A DNA stretch of 44,483 nucleotides, taken from positions 1 through 44,483 of the IMG/VR virus record IMGVR_UViG_3300023180_006444; one strand, given 5' to 3'. Origin of the DNA: a virus. The notes under the pieces were generated by a model that was given only the letters and a program-made list of their open reading frames with translations, had not been told where the DNA came from and did no database searches. This document shows, piece by piece, positions 31,202 through 37,099 of the stretch (its first letter is position 1; every line of letters starts with the position of its first letter). The translations under genes were made by a program, and so were the position numbers.

Positions 31202-32359
31202 TTACTCCTTGCCGTATAGTTCAGGAAATACTTCCCTGCTGTTTAACTTTCTTTTGTAATCTAAATCCGTTAGTGTATTATATAATGTTGTTCGATAAGT
31301 GTCAAGTAACGGTTGATTTAAGATAATAATCATTTCCTCATATACCTTGTAAAGGAAAAATTTATTATCTACTTTTACCATTCTACGTTTTATTTCAGCG
31401 ACCAACTCGTCTCTTTGGCTCTTGGTTATATTCAAAACACTCTGCTCTATTGGATCTTGCACGGAATTCATTACAAGTTGATTAGGATGAATTCCGATTT
31501 TTACCATATCGTCTATAAACTCGAGTATGTTAGATACACACAATATATTCCATGTCATGTTTATAGTAACTTTATGTGGTAATTTTTGTATTTTTCTTAA
31601 ATTTTCTTTAAGAGTGGTGTATTTTCCAGGCCAACGTATGTAGTTGAATTTGGCACCTGTGGATTCCGCACTTACTATCCAATGCACGTTCTTAAGTGTT
31701 TTCAATTGCCCGTATAGTTTTGGTGTGAGTATTGATAGATTGGTATTGATCCTAAGCAGTAGATCAGGATTTTCATTCTTGATCAGGTCAATTATCTTGA
31801 GATTTTCTTTAATCAGGAAGGGTTCTCCACCCGCCATGTATATAGTTTTCAAATTTTTAATATTTTTTCTTACAAAATTAAATGTTTCGTCCATGGCTTC
31901 GTTTGTCATTTTGTCAGGAATGCCTTCAAATTGTGCCCACACACTTGAAAAATGATGATCGCAATACACACAGGCAAAATTACAGGTATTACGCCAACGC
32001 AGGTCCATCTGTTGTAGTTCAAACTGGTGTTCGTCTTTGTACAGTTTGAACGGAGAATCTTTCAATATCTTAATGTGATAGAGTCTGTTACTGATGTTTT
32101 CTAAATTTGTTTTTGTATGGTGTTGCTCTTTCTGGTAACAGTCTCCACAGTTATATGGAAATTTGTTATCTAACATTTCACGTCTGATTTGCTTCAGTTT
32201 CTCACTGTTCTTAAGTATGTCTTCTAATGAATTTTGGTTTACATTCCCTATTTCTTCTTTTGATATGCTACAACATTGTACAGTTCCGTCTGTGTTCACG
32301 ATCGCTCCTGTAAAGGGTAACGGACAAAGACTTTTATTTTTTAGAAATTGCGAACTCAT
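31202..32359 (-). CDS. Radical SAM protein, phage twitch-domain type (paralog D)
   Basis: A 385-residue radical SAM enzyme. Cluster cysteines are Cys126, 130 and 133 in TCNFACVYC; the SAM motif is YMAGGEPFLIKEN. Auxiliary cysteines are LCPLPFTG (12), VQCCS (29, 30) and NCGDCYQKE (71, 74). RWRNTCNF and FNYIRWPGKYTTLKENLRKI match the other four paralogs. It overlaps an SDR gene by 26 bases and precedes the glycosyltransferase by one base. Its place beside sugar genes favours a sugar or glycopeptide substrate, unproven. Confidence 0.87.
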   Translation of the reverse strand: MSSQFLKNKSLCPLPFTGAIVNTDGTVQCCSISKEEIGNVNQNSLEDILKNSEKLKQIRREMLDNKFPYNCGDCYQKEQHHTKTNLENISNRLYHIKILKDSPFKLYKDEHQFELQQMDLRWRNTCNFACVYCDHHFSSVWAQFEGIPDKMTNEAMDETFNFVRKNIKNLKTIYMAGGEPFLIKENLKIIDLIKNENPDLLLRINTNLSILTPKLYGQLKTLKNVHWIVSAESTGAKFNYIRWPGKYTTLKENLRKIQKLPHKVTINMTWNILCVSNILEFIDDMVKIGIHPNQLVMNSVQDPIEQSVLNITKSQRDELVAEIKRRMVKVDNKFFLYKVYEEMIIILNQPLLDTYRTTLYNTLTDLDYKRKLNSREVFPELYGKE

Positions 32360-32813
32360 TAATAATGTTATTTAGATACTTTAAGTCCATTGTAAAATTA
32401 ATTTCAGATATTCTGTAGTTTTTTATTTGTATGATCGCATCTCTTTTAGAGAGATAACCTGCCATGGATTCTAATGCTTTTTTCTGGTTCTTGTATTCAA
32501 TAAAATCTAACCTGTCTTGTCCCCATGAATCGTTGACCACAACATCACTGCTGATGTTTACAATCAATTTGTTTTGATTCTCCCATGCTTTGTAGAACTC
32601 TAATAGAAGATCTGTTTGATGATAGTAATTGTGTACTAGATTTATTAATATATCTGCATCTAGTGATGCTTTGAGTATCTTTCTCCTGTCTAATGGACTC
32701 TTTATATCGTAACCATTTGATCTGCTGAAACCGAGCACGGTGTGGTTAGGTTGAAAATGTTTAAATATTTCAGCACCTAATCCTTTGGTGTGACCTGTAA
32801 TTGCGATTTTCAT
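32334..32813 (-). CDS. Short SDR-like Rossmann protein, 159 aa
   Basis: ATG 32813 forms ATGA with the SET gene stop and gives MKIAITGHTKGLGAEIFKHF, with the SDR cofactor motif TGxxxGLG. DILINLVHNYY, then IVNISSDVVV (Ser), and YKNQKKALE (Tyr-x-x-x-Lys) supply the SDR catalytic order in a protein much shorter than usual. The C-terminal substrate lobe seems largely missing, so substrate binding may need a partner. It overlaps radical SAM paralog D, the second radical SAM-SDR pair in the window. Confidence 0.7.
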   Translation of the reverse strand: MKIAITGHTKGLGAEIFKHFQPNHTVLGFSRSNGYDIKSPLDRRKILKASLDADILINLVHNYYHQTDLLLEFYKAWENQNKLIVNISSDVVVNDSWGQDRLDFIEYKNQKKALESMAGYLSKRDAIIQIKNYRISEINFTMDLKYLNNIINEFAISKK

Positions 32814-33130
32814 TCCCATTTGTCCTGGAAGTCGTGGTACAAAGTGTATTGGGCAGTCAATTCATCGCCTGATTTGATAGGTCTGGTAGTAACCAGATAT
32901 TTGACCGGGAGTTGATGCCAAAAGCCTGCAACGTTCTTGCAGTTTGGATCGTCCGAATGATTGTAGAATGCACCTAAGGCCGTCCTTATGCTACCGTGTG
33001 GGAAATTCTTGTTCAACACGTGTACTATACCTAGCACGACATCTGCATCAAAATCCCTTGTCGCAAACAGACCCAGTCCTTGCACATCAGATTCTTTTAT
33101 GGTCAATCCATCTGGCAAGGGTTTATACAT
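32810..33130 (-). CDS. SET-domain protein (lysine methyltransferase-like), 106 aa
   Basis: A minimal SET domain. VQGLGLFATRDF (16-27) is the SAM-binding loop. GAFYNHSDDPNC (53-64) carries the signature NHSxxPN. TTRPIKSGDELTAQY (81-95) is the GEEL..Y motif with the catalytic-type Tyr95. No post-SET zinc site is visible. SET proteins methylate lysines, in eukaryotes mainly histones; bacterial and viral ones modify other proteins. It sits between a small cysteine-containing protein and an SDR with overlaps at both ends. The target is unknown. Confidence 0.87.
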   Translation of the reverse strand: MYKPLPDGLTIKESDVQGLGLFATRDFDADVVLGIVHVLNKNFPHGSIRTALGAFYNHSDDPNCKNVAGFWHQLPVKYLVTTRPIKSGDELTAQYTLYHDFQDKWE

Positions 33131-33314
33131 TCTTATCGTTCCATTCTTTTAGTTTTACTTGGTATTCACTTTCGCTTAGACCATGCCATCCAACACATCT
33201 ACCAATAGGTGACCTGCCGCAAGGACAAGTTTCCTTCTTCTTAAAGATCTCGTCATAGTTCTCCCTGTATTTGGAGGTTGACGGCCTAGATTTTCCGTCC
33301 CAATTACCCGGCAT
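33123..33314 (-). CDS. Small cysteine-containing phage protein, 63 aa
   Basis: A basic protein with one Cys-rich stretch, TCPCGRSPIGRCVGWHGLSESEY. Cys30, Cys32, Cys39 and His43 could bind a zinc. The flanks are charged helices (STSKYRENYDEIFKKKE and YQVKLKEWNDK). I recall the CPCGRSPxGxCxGWHxLSE pattern in marine phage proteins, function unknown. It overlaps peroxiredoxin by 11 bases and the SET gene by 8. Confidence 0.65.
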   Translation of the reverse strand: MPGNWDGKSRPSTSKYRENYDEIFKKKETCPCGRSPIGRCVGWHGLSESEYQVKLKEWNDKNV

Positions 33315-33840
33315 TTTCCTTCAAGTGTTTGATCATTGTGTCAACATCAGATACTTCGAAAGGATCGTTGTCGTCACTGGCGTTGTTCTTACCTTCTTCG
33401 ACGAATGTTTTCACGACCTCTCCGTTGTCCACCAGCATTGAATATCTCCATGATCTCATTCCAAAACCCTGTTTTGGTTTGTTGACCAACATGCCCATGC
33501 CCTGTGTGAACACGCCTTCGCCGTCACCGATTGGTTTCACCTTCTCGATCTTCTCATCTCTGAACCAAGCATTCATTACGAATGCATCATTTACTGACAA
33601 GCAGTAAACTTCATCAACACCGAGTGCTTTCAGCTCGTCATACTTCTCTTCGTATCCTGGTAATTGTTGGGAACTGCAAGTGGGTGTGAACGCCCCTGGT
33701 AGGGCGAACACAACAACTTTTTTATCGTCAAATATTTCCGCAGTATCAACTTCTTTCCATTCACCACCTATAAAAGTACATCCACCGACAGCATTGTCGT
33801 CACCTATCCTTGTCTTGAAATTAGTGTATGGTACCCTCAT
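33304..33840 (-). CDS. Peroxiredoxin, Prx5 type
   Basis: A 178-residue thiol peroxidase. The peroxidatic Cys55 sits in FALPGAFTPTCSSQQLPGYEEKY, matching the Prx5 signature. VYCLSVNDAFVMNAW and FGMRSWRYSMLVDNGEV follow the fold. It reduces hydrogen peroxide and organic peroxides, probably with host glutathione or thioredoxin. No fused glutaredoxin domain is present. It is directly coupled to the rubrerythrin gene (TAATG), a peroxide-defence pair that may protect iron-sulfur radical SAM enzymes; that link is inference. Confidence 0.92.
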   Translation of the reverse strand: MRVPYTNFKTRIGDDNAVGGCTFIGGEWKEVDTAEIFDDKKVVVFALPGAFTPTCSSQQLPGYEEKYDELKALGVDEVYCLSVNDAFVMNAWFRDEKIEKVKPIGDGEGVFTQGMGMLVNKPKQGFGMRSWRYSMLVDNGEVVKTFVEEGKNNASDDNDPFEVSDVDTMIKHLKENAG

Positions 33841-34262
33841 TATGCTCCTTTGTATGCGTCCAGTGTTCTTTGGAACTTGCCCGCGTGAGATTTCTCTGCC
33901 TTTGCAAGTGTCTCGAACCAGTCAGCGATCTCCTCGAAGCCTTCTTCTCTGGCTGTCCTTGCCATGCCTGGGTACATGTCTGTGTACTCGTGCGTCTCAC
34001 CTGCGATAGCACTTTTAAGATTGTCTTCTGTTTCGCCCATCTTCTCACCTGTCGCTGGATCTCCAACTTCTTCCAGGTATTCCAGGTGTCCGTGTGCGTG
34101 TCCTGTCTCGCCTTCTGCTGTGCTTCTGAATACCGCCGCAACATCTGGTGCTCCCTCGATGTCGGCCTTCTGTGCGAAGTATAGGTATCTTCTGTTTGCT
34201 TGGCTTTCTCCCGCGAAAGCGTCTTTGAGGTTCTCTGCTGTTTTACTTTCTTTTAAGTCCAT
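33840..34262 (-). CDS. Rubrerythrin-like diiron protein, 140 aa
   Basis: A four-helix ferritin-like protein. Metal-binding Glu and ExxH sites are AFAGESQANRRYLYFAQKAD, STAEGETGHAHGHLEYL, AIAGETHEYTDMYPGMARTA and LAKAEKSHAGKFQ. The usual C-terminal rubredoxin domain of full-length rubrerythrin (about 190 residues) is absent, so electrons must come from another protein. It reduces peroxide at the diiron site. Coupled to peroxiredoxin (TAATG) and to the preceding small gene (TAATG). Confidence 0.9.
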   Translation of the reverse strand: MDLKESKTAENLKDAFAGESQANRRYLYFAQKADIEGAPDVAAVFRSTAEGETGHAHGHLEYLEEVGDPATGEKMGETEDNLKSAIAGETHEYTDMYPGMARTAREEGFEEIADWFETLAKAEKSHAGKFQRTLDAYKGA

Positions 34263-34582
34263 TATTTTCTCTCCTTGATCAGTTTGATTTCGCCCGTGTT
34301 TGTGTGTTTTATCCTGTGATCATTCTGCAGGGCCAGGTGTAGGAAGGACTCATACTTGTCTTCCTTCACCATCAGAGTGATACAGTCGTCGTCATTGTCA
34401 TCCCAGTCTGTGCCTGACCAGATGAAATCCTTGCCATACTTCATTCCCAGGTTGCCCGCCGTCGTGCATATGTTTGCCACTGCGTCCACCGTCGTGTATG
34501 ATGCGTTCAAGCCACCACCTTCTATGGGTAGGTATCCCATCCTTGAAGTTGCTCTTGATTCTTTGAATTTAATCTCTTTCAT
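34262..34582 (-). CDS. Hypothetical phage protein, 106 aa
   Basis: ATG 34582 gives MKEIKFKESRATSRMGYLPIEGGG; upstream ATGs at 34600 and 34606 would deepen the overlap with the QueD-like gene. It contains a helical middle (TVDAVANICTTAGNLGMKYGKDF) and an acidic run (WDDNDDDCITLMVKED), and ends basic (IKLIKERK). No known motif. It lies between the QueD-like gene and rubrerythrin with overlaps on both sides. Function unknown. Confidence 0.6.
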   Translation of the reverse strand: MKEIKFKESRATSRMGYLPIEGGGLNASYTTVDAVANICTTAGNLGMKYGKDFIWSGTDWDDNDDDCITLMVKEDKYESFLHLALQNDHRIKHTNTGEIKLIKERK

Positions 34583-34994
34583 ATACTGCGTGTGAGCCAT
34601 TCTCACCGTCCTCCGCCACGTCTATCTCAATCTTCCTGCCTGGATATCTTTTCGCTATCGCAACGTACAAGTCATCTGATATCATCTCACAACTCTTGAA
34701 GTCCAATTTCATTGTGCCGTCCGCGTACATGTTCTCTATCCATCTCTTGAACTGTATGAATTCTATGTCTCTGTCATCGTGGAACACCTCTATCGCGACC
34801 TTGAAATGGAATATGTGTCTGTGAGGATGTCCTAAGAATGAAACATCATACTCGTCTCCCGTCGCCAGTTTGGGATCGTCCAGTGCCGCTGGGTACTTGT
34901 GGATCCCTTCCTTACGGAAAGTGACCCATATCATCTTGGTAGCCTTGTTGGCCTGTTCCTTAAGTGCTTGATCTCTCATCTGTTCGGTGCTCAT
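34569..34994 (-). CDS. queD: QueD/6-pyruvoyl-tetrahydropterin synthase-like protein
   Basis: A 141-residue protein whose layout follows the PTPS/QueD fold, which makes 6-carboxy-tetrahydropterin from dihydroneopterin triphosphate. VTFRKEGIHKYPA places His32 as the first zinc ligand, and LGHPHRHIFHFKVAIEV carries the HxH pair (58, 60). IEFIQFKRWIENMY matches the DFxxLK helix, and KSCEMISDDLYVAIAKRYPGRKIEIDVAEDGENGSHAVY matches the C-terminal substrate-binding part with Glu128. The usual catalytic Cys between the His sites is not seen; Cys102 is elsewhere. With FolE and QueE-like in the window the assignment is likely but not certain. Confidence 0.65.
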   Translation of the reverse strand: MSTEQMRDQALKEQANKATKMIWVTFRKEGIHKYPAALDDPKLATGDEYDVSFLGHPHRHIFHFKVAIEVFHDDRDIEFIQFKRWIENMYADGTMKLDFKSCEMISDDLYVAIAKRYPGRKIEIDVAEDGENGSHAVYERD

Positions 34995-35188
34995 TTCTTA
35001 CGTTTCCTTTCTTTTTCTAGTAAATCTTCTAACAATTCGACTTGTGCTTCTAGTTCATCAATCCGTTTGGCCATGTGATCTGTACCATACAGGCCCATCT
35101 TCTCTAATCTTTTATTTTCTTTCAACCAAGCATTATAACTAGCCAGGCCTTCTTTGTCTGCCTTATCCTTAGACTGCTTCTTTGGCAT
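34991..35188 (-). CDS. Small coiled-coil protein, 65 aa
   Basis: The product is highly charged, with a C-terminal heptad pattern (MAKRIDELEAQVELLEDLLEKERKRKK) that predicts a parallel coiled coil. The N-terminus is basic (MPKKQSKDKADKEG). I chose the second of two adjacent ATGs. ATGA links it to the QueD-like gene. Probably a small oligomeric adaptor; function unknown. Confidence 0.6.
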   Translation of the reverse strand: MPKKQSKDKADKEGLASYNAWLKENKRLEKMGLYGTDHMAKRIDELEAQVELLEDLLEKERKRKK

Positions 35189-35705
35189 CACTCTCCTCTA
35201 TCGGTTCGTCTTGTTTGTATTCCTTCCAGGAAGTGAAACCCGCTGTCTGTTTGAAGTGGTCCATGGTCATGGTCCACACACCTGGATTGGTGCTGTCAAA
35301 ATCAACATCATCCACTTTGATACACAGGTTATCATCATCCTCTGACCTGGGGAATATGATTGAACAGAAAGGTATGAACTTCTCATGTGTCCATATGCTC
35401 TCGAATCTCGCTTTGACTTCTTTGTGTATTGAGTGTGGATAGTCTATAGTGACGTAGTAACCTTTCCTAAGCAACCTGATCATCTGATTGATCTGTGTGG
35501 CATGGGTGTGCATGAAAGTCCTGTTCGCTCCAAAGTAGATTGCTTCTGCACCGACCTTCTTGGCCATCTCTTCTATCTGATCATAGTAAAGATCGTTCCT
35601 TGCCAGGAACAATGTCTGTTTTCCAAATGCCGGAGTGTGTTCCACTTCCAGACCTGAAAACACACCTACACTTGCACTCTTGCCTGTTTTGTAATCTCTG
35701 TCCAT
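35169..35705 (-). CDS. Conserved marine T4-like phage protein, 178 aa (FSGLEVEHTP type)
   Basis: It begins with a basic stretch and then GVFSGLEVEHTPAFGKQTLFLAR, followed by IEEMAKKVGAEAIYFGANRTF, then LRKGYYVTIDYPHSIHKEV and CIKVDDVDFDSTNPGVWTMTMDHF. I recall this sequence family in T4-like cyanophages, sometimes near queuosine-like genes, without known function. Residues such as EVEHTP and NPGVW look like a conserved active or binding site. It has a perfect-spacing promoter whose TATAAT ends five bases before the ATG. Confidence 0.75.
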   Translation of the reverse strand: MDRDYKTGKSASVGVFSGLEVEHTPAFGKQTLFLARNDLYYDQIEEMAKKVGAEAIYFGANRTFMHTHATQINQMIRLLRKGYYVTIDYPHSIHKEVKARFESIWTHEKFIPFCSIIFPRSEDDDNLCIKVDDVDFDSTNPGVWTMTMDHFKQTAGFTSWKEYKQDEPIEESDAKEAV

Positions 35706-35710
35706 ATTTT

Positions 35711-35739
35711 ATTATAATGTTGTTTGACTAATTTGTCAA
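35711..35739 (-). promoter_or_regulatory. Consensus promoter TTGACA-N17-TATAAT (possibly leaderless transcript)
   Basis: On the minus strand TTGACA (35739-35734) and TATAAT (35716-35711) match the consensus exactly with a 17-base spacer. RNA would start at or within a base of ATG 35705, so the transcript may lack a leader and a ribosome binding site. Confidence 0.75.
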
Positions 35740-35931
35740 CGTGGCTTTTGCCCTTGCGATGGCATCCTTGATCATCAACTTGGTCCTCTTTAACCTTGTA
35801 AGAACTTCCTTGCTCTCGGTACTCCTGTCCTTGAGCCTGTCCTTGGTAAGTTGTGCCACCTTCCTGTCGAGATACTGGTGCTCCTCTTGTAATTTCTTGA
35901 GTTTCTTGCTTTTTTTCCTTTTTGTTACCAT
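35728..35931 (-). CDS. DUF465 (YdcH-like) small helical protein, 67 aa
   Basis: After a basic start (MVTKRKKSKKLKK) it reads LQEEHQYLDRKVAQLTKDRLKDRSTESKEVLTRLKRTKLMIKDAI, which matches the DUF465/YdcH pattern of two antiparallel helices with the conserved EHxxLD and LKxxKLxLKD. Such proteins are widespread in bacteria and of unknown function. It begins one base after radical SAM paralog E and contains part of the next promoter in its 3' end. Confidence 0.78.
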   Translation of the reverse strand: MVTKRKKSKKLKKLQEEHQYLDRKVAQLTKDRLKDRSTESKEVLTRLKRTKLMIKDAIARAKATLTN

Positions 35932-35932
35932 G

Positions 35933-37096
35933 TTATCCTCCTAGTTGTCGTAATTCTGGTAAAACTTCAAATAGTTTTTGTCCTCTGAGCCTGTCCAATA
36001 TTTCCATTCTCTTTAGAAATTCTTCCACGTGTTGCACATTGTCCATGTTTTTAATCAAAAATTCTTTTGTTTGGATCAAACTCTGTTTTAGTTCACCGTA
36101 AAGTATGTCATTGTACTTTTCTTCGTGAAGGAATGGTCTATTTAGGAAATTATCTATGTCACTTATACATTTTTCCTTCATGAATTTTGGTGCATATATT
36201 GGATCGAGATAGGCCGGATCAGTCACCAACTGGAACCATATACCTCCAAACGCCATCCCACAGTTTTCTATGTAATCAAATATTTCATTCAATCTGGTCA
36301 TGTTCAACCATTGTATTGTGGTATTGAGTGAGACACCGTGTTTGATGTTTTTCAAGTTATTTTCAATGGTGGCCCAATCACTGGGATATCTAATGTATCT
36401 TGCCAATTCTCCAACAGCATCTACGGATACATTGAAGGAAACACTTTTGAATTTTTTGCCAATGTCAATAAATTGTTGATTGATGTTGGTTGCATTTGTT
36501 GTGAAAATAAGTTCAACGTCTTTGCTGTGTCCACTGTCATTTATTTCTTTGATGTAATCTAGATTCCGTTTTATTATTGTGGGCTCGCCACCTGTCATGA
36601 ACACCCGTCTCACGTATGGAATCCATTTGTGTAAAATATTCCATGTGTCATCATCCAATTCGATCACTTTCTGTGTAGGCGTATCTAGCCAGTCCTCGTT
36701 GGGATTATCTAGTATCTCGCCAGCAATCTGACTGCTCCATTCACTGATACACATTCTGCATTTCAGGTTACACAGATTGCCTAAACGTAAGTCTATATAG
36801 AATGGCTGGTCTACGGTTTTGTTCTGCTTGACATCATCTATGTGAGAAGAATAGATCTGGTTACTGTGTTGTCTTAGACTGCTATAACCTCTGTCTTCTT
36901 TTTTCCAGCATATGCCACAACCTTCGTCGCGAATGTTGTCTAGCATGTTCTTTTGTATGTTTTTTAATTGTGACGACTTCCAATATTGTTCTTTTGAATT
37001 TAATTTAATACTACTGGTGTATGCACAGCAAGGACTTATAGTGTTTGGAGTCACGAATGCGTGTACAAATGGCATGATACAGAAGTTATCTGTCAT
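35933..37096 (-). CDS. Radical SAM protein, phage twitch-domain type (paralog E)
   Basis: A 387-residue radical SAM enzyme. The cluster is Cys109, 113 and 116 in LCNLKCRMC; the SAM motif is FMTGGEPTIIKRN. N-terminal Cys6 (FCIMPF), Cys23 and Cys24 (SPCCAY) and CGICWKKE (60, 63) form the presumed auxiliary site. SVDAVGELARYIRYPSDWATIENNL matches paralogs A-D. It lies three bases after DpdA, so it may act with the DNA-modification enzyme; this is only positional. I see no reason to call it QueE. Confidence 0.87.
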   Translation of the reverse strand: MTDNFCIMPFVHAFVTPNTISPCCAYTSSIKLNSKEQYWKSSQLKNIQKNMLDNIRDEGCGICWKKEDRGYSSLRQHSNQIYSSHIDDVKQNKTVDQPFYIDLRLGNLCNLKCRMCISEWSSQIAGEILDNPNEDWLDTPTQKVIELDDDTWNILHKWIPYVRRVFMTGGEPTIIKRNLDYIKEINDSGHSKDVELIFTTNATNINQQFIDIGKKFKSVSFNVSVDAVGELARYIRYPSDWATIENNLKNIKHGVSLNTTIQWLNMTRLNEIFDYIENCGMAFGGIWFQLVTDPAYLDPIYAPKFMKEKCISDIDNFLNRPFLHEEKYNDILYGELKQSLIQTKEFLIKNMDNVQHVEEFLKRMEILDRLRGQKLFEVLPELRQLGG

Positions 37097-37099
37097 GGG

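Noticed and set aside
35933-37096. Radical SAM paralog E as a second QueE because it follows dpdA
   Set aside because: It lacks the SIQGEG start and has the CxxxCxxC and auxiliary cysteines of the twitch-domain paralogs.
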